Part shown: piece after piece, positions 21,401-36,500 of the stretch | Layout of the letters: each line of letters starts with the position of its first letter | How positions within the stretch are numbered: the stretch's first letter is position 1 | Source: Spirodela intermedia | Lineage: Eukaryota; Streptophyta; Magnoliopsida; Alismatales; Araceae | Reading direction: 5' to 3' | Assembly (NCBI GenBank): GCA_902729315.2 | Contig: LR746277.1 | Coordinates: forward strand, 935,001 to 999,000 | Length of the DNA: 64,000 nt | Notes under the pieces: model-generated | Databases searched by the model: none | Seen by the model: the letters and a program-made list of their open reading frames with translations, nothing else | What the model was told of the DNA's origin: nothing | Position numbers and translations under genes: made by a program

Positions 21401-24070
21401 TAAAAAAAAATTACCTTCATATAGGTAGGACCTAGAACCCATTCTCAAAATCTTGTATAATGGGCAAAGTCAAGAATTACCCTTAAAACATATGTCCCTT
21501 TATTTCATACTCAAAAATTCAAGGACAATTCAAGACAACTGGAGCTCCTAATCTCTCTATATATATAAATTATATCTTGAATACTATGGGGTACACACTC
21601 CCTAAGTCCCAACTATTTCATTTTTTCTAATTAATTTTTTTTTTTTATAATAGAGGATCTTGATTATTACACAAACTATTATGGACAAAAAAACATATCA
21701 ATTTCAAAATTTAGCAGTAATTTCTTGATCCTTTCTACTTATATATGTACTCTTTTATTTATCATTATGCATATATAGTATAACAAAGGGTTTTGAGTAT
21801 TACGTAAATTATTCTGAAGAACAAAACATATCAAAGATCTCCATACTCTTTTTGCTCACATACATACCTTTTGTTGTCAGATATTTATCATTATACATAC
21901 ATAATATATTTTTGTTTACTACATATATTACATTAAAGACATTAATACACTTTGTTATGATCATGTATATATGTTATTTTCATTTATAATATTTTGCATT
22001 AACTAGTAACCCTAGTGATCAGGAAGAAACCAAGAGAAATGGTGAATTGATCATCTGTCCAAATGATAAAACATGACAATTTTGTATTGGTTTGACTCAT
22101 TGAATCCCTTAGTCTACTAAACTTTCTAAGCACATTATGTATACGTTCCCTTACCTATGAATAATGTAGTGACTAATTTTTAGGCATCATCATACCCTCT
22201 CTATATTAATGTCACTAGAAGCCTGAATGTTATGTTTACTCACTCCTAGATTCACAAATTTAAATATTTAAATGCTATTAATATGGTATTATCTCATTAT
22301 TAAAGACTTAGGGGGCAATAAGCATCTAAGTGCACACCAACACCTCCTAACAGTGATTGACTTCTACCACTACGATTCAAATGGCTCCTAGCAGAGAGAA
22401 AAAAAAATCAATCTTACAATGATGTATTAACATGGAATTGTAGGTTCTTTTCTCATGTTCAGCATATTGAAAGGTTCTCCTTGGATATATTTTCAGCTTC
22501 AAACTATATTCCTCTATTATTGAGGCGCCAAATAATTTGTGTTTAATTAATTAATTTCTAAATTTACTTAGTTCCTTGCTGGGGCTTCCCTTTTTCTTTT
22601 TTTAATATTTCTCCTACTAATGGAAATCTTTCTCTATTTCTTCTACTTTTAAAAAGTTAAAAAATATTGCAATCCATGTTGCTCAATGTTAGAATGCATT
22701 CTTGCAATGTCATCTTTCTGTTTGATTTTATAGGTTGGTGTAAAATTCTTTTGATAACTCATTCTATAGCTCATGATGGATTAACCATGATATAAAACTT
22801 TATGTATATATACTATAATCTTTTACTTTATGTGCCCAGGTTTTATTAATTATGTTATTATACTTCATGCAAATATTATTTATAAAACTATATAATGTAA
22901 TTTCTCATATGGTAATCTAATAACACATTTATTGCTATCTCACAATGTGACTCCTCACATATTGAAATACATTATATCTCCTCATATTCTAACATTTGAA
23001 TGTTGATGAACTGCACTCCCCTTCCATACAAACTTCCCATGTTGTCTACAATGAACTACATTGTTCTTCATGAGAAATGTTATCTCTAATGTATTACAGT
23101 ATTCTCTAAAGTTAAATGACATACTATAATATTTCACAATAAACTCTTCTCATATGTCAAAATATTATATCTATCTTATAATATCATAATTGTTATCAAT
23201 ATTAATTTTTATTCAAAATTTGAAAACTTTCTATCAACTGCATTATTTTTTTATGATAAAATATATTGATAAATTTTAAATCATTATCATGTGTATGAAT
23301 AATATTATAGTTATTCGCTAATTATGAACCTTGTCCTTATGATTCATTAATTCAATATAGTACAAACATTGAACACCAAAGCTTCAATTGACCTCTACTA
23401 GTTTTCTCAACTCTAATTAATCAAGTATTTCTAAAAAATAATGTAAAATTCATAAATTTTTTTAGGCTAACTATATTGACATATATATAGGTCGAGTAGA
23501 GTATTATTATATTTAAATACAAACAAAAGAATGATTTTGAAAAAAAATGGATTTAAATCCTTAAATGATTTTTCCTCACATGTGGCATTGGAGATATTGA
23601 TCTTTATCATATTATTATCCCATATATACAATAGCCTATAGGAATATAGACTTTGTCAATATTTATTTATAAAATAAATAAAGACAAGCGTTGTTTCCAA
23701 TTAACGATATTTTTTGGGGTTATAACTAAAAAAAATCAATAATACATGTAGAGCGTTTTACATGAAATAAATTATTTGAACACTTATTTATTGAAAATAT
23801 TCTTCCATAATTATGATAATGACAAGATAAATGGGTAAAACGACTTCAGCTCCATCACAATTTGGATTTTGCGTTTGGAACAGATTCATGGGAATTTGAA
23901 TTCAGCTTCAATCTCCAACAGGGACCTACCCATTATCGAACGGATAATCCGATATAAATATCGGTTCCGATAGTATTTTGGCATTAAGAATCGATTTGAC
24001 GGTTACGATCTAGCCTAGCCTAATCATGTCCGTCCATTTCTAGATCTAGTTCTCGTCGTGGATTTCGAGT
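21401..24070. other. AT-rich intergenic stretch
   Basis: About 2.7 kb of low-GC DNA, rich in short A and T runs and TATATA motifs. No gene, terminal repeat or transposase motif was seen. Confidence 0.45.
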
Positions 24071-24110
24071 CACGTGGCCCTACGGCAGATGCTCTCTCAT
24101 ATTATATAAT
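24071..24110 (+). promoter_or_regulatory. Core promoter of the EREX-like gene: G-box and TATA box
   Basis: A perfect G-box (CACGTG) at 24071-24076 lies about 27 bp upstream of a TATATAAT box at 24103-24110. A start of transcription near 24135 would leave a leader of about 415 nt before the ATG at 24550. That leader contains a CT-rich tract near 24281-24315, a common trait of plant 5' UTRs. Confidence 0.55.
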
Positions 24111-24549
24111 CGCAGCGCACAGATAGACAGGAGGAAAATCTAACCAGTAAAAGGGAGACACGTCATCATTTATACGTATTGATTTGCATTGTTCTGTGGA
24201 GCATGAACGCACGGGGGCTCTAATGACCAGCTTGGAGAAGGGGAGGGGACAGTTAGGTGCCTTAGTGTTGGCGGCCTCTTCTTTCTCTCTCTCTCTCTCT
24301 TTCTCTCTCCTCTCTCAATACCAGCAGCATGCACCTGGGGGAGATCACCTCGCTGATCTTGCTCTTTGCCGCGTCACATCCCGCGATCGGATCGCCGGCG
24401 GTAGCGTCGCCGGCGCGGCGTCGGCCCTGCTGCTCGCAGTTGTTTCTTGACCGCTCTCTCCATTGAGGCCTGCAGGAGTGAGGGGGTTTTGGGAATCCTA
24501 TCTGGTAGGGTACAGTTGTGGACGGGTGAAGGGGTGAGGAGGGAGGAGG

Positions 24550-27500
24550 ATGCCTCCGAGGAGGAGCCCCCCAAGGCACCGCCACGATGGGACGTCTCCT
24601 CTACCGTTGGGCATGGACTGGAGCCCTCCTCCCAAGCGATGGGTACTGTCTCTTCCCTCCTTTTAATGTTCTTCTGATCTGGATCACTGATAGGTAATTC
24701 TCTTGAAAGGATATGTGATAGTGCCCCCTTTAAACTATTGCCCCTACTTGGTTTACGCTGGTGAAATTTTTGTCCGAATTCTTGATCGAGGTTGTCTCTG
24801 AGGGTTCTTCTCCGCGGACACTGTTTTCTTCGTTCTTCTTCATACTCTTAAGTGTGCTGGAAATTTAATCGTGAATTTCTGATTCATGAGGCATTTTCTC
24901 CCTTTCATCCTCCTTTCTGATTCATGAAAGCTGAGGATCTGATCGTTTCTTTCACATAGTCGGACGTTTGAAGATTTATCTGGTTCTGTACCGCTTTGAA
25001 GTCTTACGATATTTATAGAATCAGAATGTCGTGTTAACTTTGTAAATATATGTGCAATTCTTCACCATGCGCACGGAATTTATATTTGCAGGTATCTTTG
25101 TTTTTACTTCTGCTTTCATTGTACGATTGCTGTGCTTGTTATAAGGACTGAGAATTATGTTTATTCCCGAGTTATTAATTAATGCCTCTAAGAAAGAATG
25201 GATGTCTTCTGGTGAAAATAAACTCCTAAACTGGATTACAAATGGATAAGAGAAGAGCTACTTTGTGTCATAAGCTTCTATGCATATTTCATGGAATTAG
25301 CTCATCTTTTCCAACTATTTGCCAGAATATATAACATAATTTGTTCAGATGGAAATAATAATATGACGGTATAATCACATCTCCTAAATGATTTATATAT
25401 TTGAAAACATCAAGTTAAAAAGAATCTAGAGCAGTCCATTTATTGACAATCACAATATTTGATAGAAAGCTATTTCCAAAGGGGAAAAACTGCCAATTAT
25501 TTTAATTTATACGTTTTTGAAATAGTAATGAAAAAATGATAAATTTAGCAAGTTCTCACGTCTTTTAATTTTTTTTGCCATTGTGTTTCCTGAATTCCAT
25601 AGAATGATTTAAAGATTGAAAAAACCGTGATCCAAATCTGCAAGGCTTTGTGCTTATGATGATATTATTTTATTTGTAGACTGGTAGAGATACCGTGTGG
25701 CCTCATGATCCTCAAACAGGGTGGAGTTATTGTGTGACAATTCCCTCTTGGATTGCGCAACCTGATTTGGGGATATCAGATGACAGCTTAATCAATCCTA
25801 TAGTGGTGAGTGAGGCCTTCTCATCTTGTTCTTCTATTTTGATGGTTATGCTAGTTATGGCTAGCATCCCAAATTCTGTGTTGTTATTTGTAATCTTTTT
25901 TTATGGACAAATATATATCATAAACTAGGAAATCAAAAAAGTTTTCACCAGACAGATTTGTGAAATAGTAGGCAATTTCTTTCTCCACGAATAATTAGTA
26001 CGTTGTAAAATATGGTCATTGATAATTGAAGAGTGTTGTTATATACGTCACTAGAGATGGATATTGTGTGCTGGCAAATGAACCCATAATTCCCTGCGAA
26101 TTGGAAACCGACTAGCTTCTAAAGAAACGACTAAAGCACTTATTCACATTGTTATTAAACATTTGTTGTAGATGTTTGATACACATGAAATGTTTTATGA
26201 GATTTCGTAGTTTTAGTCATGATGTAGCACTGACACCAAAAATGACCAACTCCCTGTCTGTTTTGATTCGATTCATATGTTTCTTATCTTAAGCACAATG
26301 TGAAATTTGCTGCGTTTTGCACTGTACGTAGAACGCCTCAAACATATAGGTTAACCTGGAAGTCAATCTTTGCTTTAACTGAAGACATTTTTCGTGTTCA
26401 TCCATTATTTTTCTTTGTCGACTACACTGGCTTTCTACATGTGTAATTGGCAAGCTGAAAATTAGTTATGGATAACTTGAGTTGGTGAAGGATAGTCTTT
26501 GTGGACTTGACATATGTTTTGTGTGCAACAAATGAATTTGTATAATCAAAACTTGGAAGCAATCTTGGAGAGTCACTTGAACCTTTGACCTGAAGAAAAA
26601 TGGATAATGATGTGATCGTCTGCCTTGAAGTTTCTTGGGGCAGGTTTGGATACAATTTCATATTCTCTTTTAGGGAATTGTAATAAGGAATGGAGTTTGA
26701 AAATTGACAATGGTTGATATGTAAATGAACAGAAGAATTTAATTGATGATTTTTTCGATTCCTAGGTGGTTTTATATTATGTACTTTTATACTTGTCCAT
26801 AAGAGTGTCCAGTATGTTTCAATTCGGATTGATCATCTATATTTTGATGAAGAGAGAATTTTAAACCTTTTTTTTTTACTTCAAATATTTCTGACCTTGT
26901 GGTGTCAAAACGTTAATGCCACTTACGTATTATGACACTATGTGAACAATGAGAGTATCTCAGCCTTAGTACCCATTTACTTTCTTATTTCTAAGGTTGG
27001 GAACATAGCAATAATAAGCTGCTGGATGGAAAAAGTGCACAATCGTTTGAGGAGGGAATTGCATGTCTGTTGAAGATCAAGTAATTCTGGGTACATATGT
27101 GATCCTACTTTGGAGTGGCACATTAGATATATTACAATGCACATTTAGCTTGATTCAATACATACACAGAGGACATTGTTACAAAATATACAATAAGTAA
27201 ATGTCTGAAATTTATTATCACCATTTGTTGTGTAGACAGGTTTTGAAGGAAGGAGAATGCCAGGATATAAAAAAGGTGCTTATTCATAAAATGATACGAC
27301 TATTGGTTAGGTGCCGTGTATCTCAGCTTAAGATGATGAAGATCGCTTCAATGTACTCTCAGAAGATCGCTTTAACAGATTGGGCTGAGAACAATGCGTT
27401 TGAGGTGACATGGTTGAGGGTACTGATCTGGGTCACTAGGAGTTGGATGCCAGCGGTCAAACCCATTGGAACTGTTTCGGTGTGAGCTTGGTTCAATCCA

Positions 27501-30500
27501 GATGTAGGGGTGGCAAAATGAATAGTGAGATGAGTATGACACATGTGTGAGGGATGTAAACTTGATATCATGCTCCGGAAGGAGAGAGGTGTAGGGAAGA
27601 TGGGGAGCATAGAGTGCTTTCAAGTTGAGTGCTTTGTTTTGAGTGGCTGTTGGAGTCATGGTTTGCAAAATCAGAGATTAGACGACAATCAGTCACATTC
27701 AAGCCAGTTTTGGTGGGAAAGTCATTTCCCCTTGAAATGAAAAAGGCAAAAAAATGCATGCAGCTGAAACCAGTTTCTCATGCTTGGACAACCATTCTGC
27801 ATCTTGATCTATCATTTCTTCTTGATGGTGAACCACTGTTTTCCATTTACATTGCAATCGACCACTGTGATAAAGAAGTCGGAGGACCCTGGAAACAACC
27901 ACCATTGGCTTCTGTGATGTGCTGTTACTTCTTGGTACTGGCTGCTGTCATGTGCCATCAGTTGACAGCCCCTGTGACCTGCAGCTGGTCTCTATTCGGA
28001 GGATATGCCTTATTATGTTTGGAGGGACAACCAGAGTAGAGTGGGTGTAGAAAGGGTATTGATGTTCCATTTTCTGATTTCTTTTTGCAGTTTAATAAAA
28101 TATTTTTTTTTCTAAAACTTATACTACCATGCTTAGATCTGCTGATTTGGCCGATCCAATCTCGACTTAGTAGACCATGGTGTGAACTGATCTTTTTTAT
28201 GGAAAAGAAAGATTTGAATTCAGATTGGGTAGGGCAGGTAAAACACCATAATAGTAGTTGTTTAATGTTTTCCGTTCTTCGTTTACGTTTCAGAATTATT
28301 CTTGCCAAAGCAGTCAGATCCTCTCCGCAGTATACATTGTTCAGATGGTCCAGATAGATCGATTGATGTTTGAATAACTTCGAGAGAGACGTTTCTGTTA
28401 TTAATGTCTATGGACTGACTTGACAGATATGTCTGTGACATTAATTTGTGTAGGTAGTAATCTTTTCCAATTTAAACAATGAACAGTATGTCTATGGAGT
28501 GGATGTTGCCTTATAAACAGTAAATGGGTGCTTGCATACAGCCCATATCATGTGTTGCCTACTTCATCTTTGTCCTAATTTCGCATGGATGTCCCTACGC
28601 CACTCCAGTACTTGAGTGACGAATAGCATCCTAAGAGGCTCATAACGTCTTCTCCAGTTCTGAAAATATTCATAACACCCTCTCTCCTTACCATGGTCAC
28701 CATCCAGAAAATTTCAGCAACCAAACAGTTGTTCACCTGGTCCCCAAACCATTATGGCCATTTTAGTTTCTTGATCTGCTTGTAATCTCCCGGGAACTGT
28801 GAGGAAATGCTGATTTAATCCAAGATACTTAAATTTGAAACTTACTTCGGATTTCAAGACGTTTGTTTGGTAAAAATCTTTAATCAACCTCGACATATTT
28901 ATGACAAAGTTAACTTAGCGGTAAAAATACCTTTTTGAACATTTGCGCACAAATTATTGATTATGCTTTTTCCTATATTAGTCGAATTTTATGGTTGGGA
29001 AGACTGTTCTATGTCATTCCAGTAGGATTATAGAATTAAAAATTCAAAAGGTCTTTGTTAGGCCTTATAATTAGTCACTTCCACAGATTTATTCCAAAAT
29101 AGCTTTTAAAATTCTTTTTCCTTAGACATACAAGTTATTAACTTCTTTTCCTTTGTTGTTCAATTTTTTTTAATTATTCGGAGGACAGTTCTACAGGGTT
29201 CAAGTAGGTATTCAATCGCCTGATGGAACAAGTTCTGCTCGTGGAATACTTAGAAGATTTAGTGACTTCTTGAAGTTGTTTTCTGCTGTAAGCAAAAACA
29301 TTTTGGTGATTTCCAGTGAATCAATAAATTCATTTTTCCTTTAATTTCTCCGGCTGAGGGAAATATGTATCTTATTGTCATATTGAGATTTTTTTATTGG
29401 CTCACTTGAAGTTGATAGAAGAATCGAGTGCCTTTCTCACAAGGGTCACATTTTGAACTTCATTGATCTTCCTAAAATGCCCTCTGTTCTGTGATTGGTT
29501 CTCTGCTGTTGGTCTGGTGCATGTGAATCCACATGAGACATACAAAAATGTGCAATTTTTTGCTGCATTCCTTTTTTAAGAAAAATAATTATATTTAATC
29601 ACACCTTCAGAGGGGTAATCCTTTTTCATTTTACCAGATTGATGGAGCGATTTGGTGTTGTTATTAATGATACACCTAAAACTATAATCCGCAGTTCTTT
29701 GATTTAACCATGTATTTTTAGTTATATTTTATGTGCGTCTGTCTATTTATCGAAATCAACTCATTGCTATTGCATGAGCAATTCGTTTGTCTTAACTTAC
29801 ATATGCATCTAATACAAAGCTAGACTACGTCAAATGAACAACCTGGTCCAACTGGATTTATTTATCTTACTTCTTTTTAAGTTATCGAATTTGAGATGAT
29901 ATCAAGTCAGTAATCCTTCTATCTAGGCATATGGAGGGAGGAAACTCTGAGCTACTAAGTTTATGTTGCAGAACTGTATAGATCTTCTGGCATATCGAAT
30001 AACCTCCATTATTTATTGTCGTATGATTATAATATACCTGATTTGTTCCAAACCTTCAAGGGCTAACAAATATCAGTCTCAGCTTTTTCCCCGTATTGAT
30101 CTTGAGCCAGTCCCCCCTCCCCCTCCCCCCCCGGATCATTAGTTCTCAAATCGTTTGTAATCATCATAAAAAAGTTACCCATATTTTCAACACAATATTT
30201 TGCAGTTTCAGATCCTTTAGACCACTCAGTACTGGACAAATCATACGTCAAACTATTGGCATCTTCCTGGACGGTAAGTCGCTTGTGGCCTACTTAAATA
30301 TGGAAGGAAAAATCGAGATTGGACATGTATCCAAGCAATAACTAATTGCTCAACAGTATCAACTGTTCTATCGATGCACAAGAATCATATACAGTTGGTA
30401 TCTTTGGTTGTGCATGACATAGCACGAAGCAGCATTTCAGTCTGCTTAGTTTTATGTAATATGCTCTCGTCTTGCATCCGTGAGTGTATGCTAAACATGC

Positions 30501-33500
30501 CATGTTTCTTGGTATTTTTCTTCTGCTGTCCCTTTTTAGAAATCTTTCAATGGTTTTCTCTTATTTTAGAATATCCCTCGTGGTACTTTAAACTTGCCTG
30601 CTGAATAAATGTAATATCCTTTTGTCATTTATTCTCTTGATGCAAATGACTTGCTTTCTGTAGCTGAAGAAGTCATTTCCCAAGAAAAGCATTCCTCCTG
30701 CTCCACCAAAGCATGCATTATTGAGAATCAATTCCAGTCGGCTCCTGTTAGAAGAGGTATCTAAACTACCTACACAAGTCTATCCAACTGCATGCTTCAT
30801 TCACGTCTCTCTTTGCTTTCAGGATGAAATCTTTCACTTGGCTCATTAAAATTATATGTGGTTGATCGAAAACAACTTGAAAACATTGATTGGACTTCTG
30901 TTCATCCTGCTTATTGTGTCCATCCTGCAGTACATTGATTGTGGGGTTTATACTTCATTTAAAAGTGATATATGAGAGTTGACTGTGGGGTTTTTAATTT
31001 ATGTGATATATAACTCGGTCAATATTGGTCCCTAGGATCTTCATCTGTATAAGTAATCTCCTCTTTCTCTGATTGCACAACTTTTCCTAGGGGTTGTCAT
31101 CATCATCAAGCCTGCTTAAGCATTCTCTTAGTTGGCCCACTTCCACTGCAATTTGAGGTTTCTCGCATTCTTCTTTCCTCTTTGGAAACTCAAGTTGAGA
31201 AACCTGAATTCAACTTGAGAAATCTTTTTTTTAATTTTTTGAGCTCTTCTTTTTCCATCAACTAATATTCGTTTCTATTAGCTGGGATAATCGTTTTTCT
31301 TTTCAATTATTGATAAGTCAAAATCACCATCCATCTTCAGTCATTGTATAAGACTAATTTTCTTAGCAGCAGAGTTTGATATTTCCTTTCAATGCTGGAT
31401 AACTGGTGGCATCGCATAGATAATCATCGCATAGTTTTATTGTAGTTAGTTTCTCTAGAAGCTCAACGGTGCAGAATTGGATCAGCTACCATGGTACTCT
31501 TTGGGGGAACCCAATCCTCACAATGAAAGTTCCGTTTGATAATGAAAAGTCTGTGCACGATTATCTTTACCCACTTTCAGCAATATTTTTCTAGACCCCA
31601 TTCCCAATATTCTACTCCTGTAAATGTTCTGCTTGAATCCTGTGGAAGAACGGATTTTCTGTTTGGATAAAGAACTCACGATTAGCGGTGAGGTGGTGAC
31701 TGTGGTGTTGATGATGGATTTTGTTTAGTCAATTGATCTTAATTGTCTGTATAGATTTCTCTCCCCGAATTATTAGATCGAGAAATTTATCTATGTTTCG
31801 ATGTATTAATGAAGGGGGAAGGCCAAAGAGCTAGTAGGAAAATCAAAATTTCTGGACTTCGCAAAATAATTAGATAATAATCATTTTATTAGAAAGACAG
31901 CCTACCTGATGTGGTTTAAAGGTATCTTATTCTACGAATTACTTGGGCGGTCTACTCTGTAGTTTTCTTGTTCCAGATATTATTTGATTTTTTTTTCAAC
32001 GTGGATAAAATGGTTCCTTCCAAAAAAGTCAATCAAATTCTACCTTTATTTTAAAAATTCTTGGATCACTTCAAAACAGAAGGATAAGATATAATTGTTA
32101 GAGAAAGTATTTGAAACTTTGATCATTTGCCTGTAAAGCAAATTACGGTCAGCAATGAAAAGTGGTTACTGATGTTCCTCAAAATAATTATTCTATTGCA
32201 GAGAAGGTACGCTTTGGAGGAATGGATGGAGAAGCTGCTTTCTGACATTGATTTGTCTAGGAGTGTCCACGTTGCATCCTTTCTTGAGCTAGAGGTTGCT
32301 GCAAGGTCATGTAGGTCTCTTTTGTCAATGATCATGTAAATGTAGCATATTTCTTACTTTTTGAGATCTAGGTAATAGTTGGATTTATAAAGTACGATTT
32401 TTCTTGGCGTCTTATTTATAAGGTACTTTCATCTTTTTATTTTTACTTTTTATGGAGACTTAATAATCATCGAAGCCTTCCCTATTGTTTGATCTTTGTA
32501 CCGTGAAAAGGAGAGTTTTGTGCAGTTTGATGTAGGAGAAGTGAGAGATGAGGACGTATCAATCAAAGTTTCTTTTATGGCAATTTAGTTAGCATTTTCT
32601 GCCTTTTCTTGCAATAGTGAAAAATATGACGGACTATTGGAAAGTAGTATATTACATGATAACTTACTATATTTAACTTACTATATTTACTAAGTTATCG
32701 ATTATTGAATTATTGGGTTCAATAGTTGATGTATCCTCATGAATGTGGAGATGACATGGTACTGGTCTTTTCCAAAGGCAAAAAAGTAAACTAAAAAATC
32801 TATCTATCCTTTTAGCTTCAAGAAAGAATGTTGTCTAGTTATCAGTCACATTCATAGTGCAGTCAGGATAAGGGCATATGTTTGAGAGATTTTGGCCGAA
32901 AAGTGCAATGCTCAATGAATTTCCCTTGTTGGGTTTGGCTGTGACTGCACCAGACCCACAGCCAAGGTTAATTTTTAAAACTCCATACCACAGTGCTACA
33001 TGGCCTTCATTCTGACAGTCTAGTATGACCACTCTTTTCTTCTGTATTCGGACAACCAATGGGTTAAATGATTTTCATATATGATATACTTAAATCATTA
33101 TATTATATGGTTTTATCGATTCATCATGTTTCCCCAAATTCTATCCTTTTTTAGTTTAACATTCTAAACTGTTTGGTACTCCTTTTTTCAGCATTTCGAG
33201 ATGCAAGTACGAGTAATTTCGAATCAAATCCCTCTGATAGCACTGGGTTATCTACTAAACTTCGTGTTCGCACTGGTTCAAGCACTTCAATTGGCAATTC
33301 AATTGCGTCTGCAGGTCATTCATTAGCATCAGACTGTAGCAGTGATAATGCCTGTGAGGTGTCTGAGGCTGAAAGCCCAAGGCATGAAATGGCTCATAAA
33401 TATGAAGCAAACACTGAAGGTTCGTCAGTGGTGAGGAATGACATTCGCGATGATCTTCCTAGAGAAATCAATTCTAGCCATCCAGAAGCATTTTCTAAGC

Positions 33501-36500
33501 CTGTGGTGAAGACTGAAAATGCTTCAAAGGAAGCGGTGTTTTTTGTCAATAGGATTGGTGATGCAAATGAAATACAGCATGACAGGCTATCCAGTCACAC
33601 TCGAAAAAACTCGAATGAGAGTATTACTAGTGATATTAGCTCTATAAGAGGTAGTGAATTACAAAATGCTGGTCTATCTGATTCACTGGGTGATAGTTTT
33701 GTCGACTTTTTGGAGGGGGAAGTTTCCGCCACACTGGAAGCTATGACCAGAACGGATCCCCTGTCTGCTAATGATATGCGTGTTATTTTTCCACTTGATC
33801 AGCGACAAAAGTTAAATAGAATTCTTCTCACTATGCAACGGAGATTAGTCACGGCAAAAACTGATATGGAAGATCTAATAGCGAGATTACATCAGGAAAT
33901 AGCTGTGAAAGAATACCTTTCAACGAAGGTAATGCATCTTTTTTCCATTTTTCTAAAATTCCATTGTCTTACAACTAGTTGGATTTTATTGCTTATTTAA
34001 ATGTTCTATTGTTTTCAGTCATTTGTTTCACTGGACAGGCTTCATCAGTTGACTATTCTCTCAGTCACTTTTCCGACATCTATTTCATGATTTAATAGAA
34101 TCTGGAATGTATTCATTGAAAATTTTCCATTTGTGTTTCTTCATTCTCATCCGTCTTCCCCCTCCCTCTTTGTTGTTTATCAGTGGAGAATTTTTTTGTT
34201 AGATTCACATATTGCCGCTTAATGTCATTGTTCTTGCCAGTTCCTTTAGTAAGTTTGATCAGGCCATGGTGATATTTTTGTTTAGGTCAAGGATCTGGAG
34301 GGGGAACTTGAAAGTTCTAGGCAGAAAAGCAAAGAAAACATGCAACAAGCTATTTTAGTAGAAAGAGAAAGAATCACACAGATGCAATGGGACATGGATG
34401 AGCTTCGAAGAAAGACATTGGAGATGGAGTCTAGACTCTACTCTGAACAGGTTTTTGTCGTCCAAATCACATCCTCCTCTCCATCCAAGAACTACCGCAT
34501 ACAACTGAAGAACTTGCTTGGCTATTCGGATATATTCCAACTTTTTTTCCTTTTCTTGCTTGCAGAACGAAAGAGTGAGTGCAGAGTCTGAAAAAGCCGC
34601 TGCTTTCAGTGAGAGGGAAATACTGGTACAGGACTTAGGCGCAAAAAAAGAGCAAGTGACAAATTTACAAAGACGTTTGGAAGAGGTGGAGATGAAATCA
34701 AAGAGTGACATTAAAGTTCTTGTTAAAGAGGTAAAATCGCTTAGAAAATCACAAGTTGAACTGACGGAGAAGCTGAATAAATCTATCAAAGAGAAAACAG
34801 AACTAGAGGTAAGTTGTAGCCTTTTGGTCCAAATGATTAAGGATACTGAATTTATTTGATTCTTTCCTTCTTTTTTATATTTTCCCATCTGTATCCATCT
34901 ATTGGTTCATCTCTTTATGTATGCATAGATAGATATATAGATCTATATACATGTATATATATATCTTTAACTTGCTAATTTTCTCTAAATGGGTTGGAGC
35001 CTAATCTTTTCCCATGCGGGGTCATTTCTCTGCATTTTTAGAACTCATGGATGACTGATGATAAGGTGTCAATGGAATTATAAATAATCAAGTATGGTGA
35101 TTATCAGCACAAATAATTAAATATAATTCCACGCTGAACTCAAAATATGAGAAACTCACAGAAGAAGTTAATAAAGTGGATCAATTTCACGAATGGAGTG
35201 TAATACAGTTAAATCTACGAGAAATAAAGCACGTGATTCTTGCAGGGCCGCTCTTGTGGTTGTAGGAGGATTGCTTGTTTTGATGGATATCTGCATAAAA
35301 GTTTCCTGTAGGAACGTCCTGGCTCTCCAACATTTGAATCCTGAATTTCTTGATTGTCAGATCTTCATGATGGAACGTAGGCTTTTTATAATGTATTTCC
35401 TACCTGAGAAGATTGACGGGTCTATAGTGAAGGTAATGTGAGACAGCAAAAGAGGTTATTGATAGTGAAGAATTTTTCATTATCTATAGTGGTTGAAATA
35501 GTGAGGAATTTAGTAATGAAATTTCTTATGCTCAGAGGCATTGGTTGCTGAGTCAAAGTTGATCTGGTCGGATGAGTTTTTGATAATTAAGTCAATTTTG
35601 TGGTATGTTATGATCTGTTTTTGATCTGATATGATTTGGACCAACGTTGGACAAGCCAAGTAGACCAATTATGTGGAAGTATTGTCCCTAACAATAAACA
35701 TTAAATGGGCATTTTCTCAAATATTGTTGGAGCATATCAAAAGATAGTTTGCATAAAAGAAGAAAATCACAGTAGTTTTCTTGAGTAGGGAGTGGTTGCA
35801 GATGGATCATGATGATAGTAGTTTTCTTTCGTCTCCTCTTCTTCGTTCTTATTATGCTTCTCGTCACTGATACTGCTTTCTTCTCCTTTCAACTTCCTCT
35901 TACTTTACCTGCTGCACCTAACTGTGTTCATCGTGTATATCTCAGAGAGCTCTTCAGAAAGAAAAGGAAAAATGGGAAGATGCAAAATTAGCAAAGAAGA
36001 ACCTCCTTCATGAATGTGGAGTTCTTAGAGGTCGTCTCGAAGACTGCAATGTGAATGTTTTTCTGGAAGAGGAAGATGATTTGACAGTTAATCCTTCAGC
36101 TTTACCTGATTCTCTGGATCTTTTAGCAACTTCAGACAATCGGATTGGCCTTCTTCTGGCAGAGGTATGCTTATTTGACTGTCATGACATGGTTTAGATT
36201 TTTGCATTCAATTCCTCCCTGGGACGTGAATTTTTCCAGTAGTAACTTAAATAGATAGAGTGATCTATCTAGAAGACTGTATCACAGAAAACGACACATG
36301 GTTGTTATCCTTTTTGACAGCTGCAAAGGTTTTATTTATATCTTTTTCACGTAAAATACTTTCTTTATGCAACACATGGTTGTAGTATGATTACAAAGTT
36401 TCTTAAGATTTGATAGTCTTTATTCATTAATGAACGGGATTTGTATTCAATTAGTACAATGAAGACATCTTAATACGTTATATTTACAAAATTGTATATG

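Noticed and set aside
27201-28357. Open frames in intron 2 of the EREX-like gene as a nested gene
   Set aside because: No recognisable product, no consistent splice or promoter context, and frames on both strands overlap.
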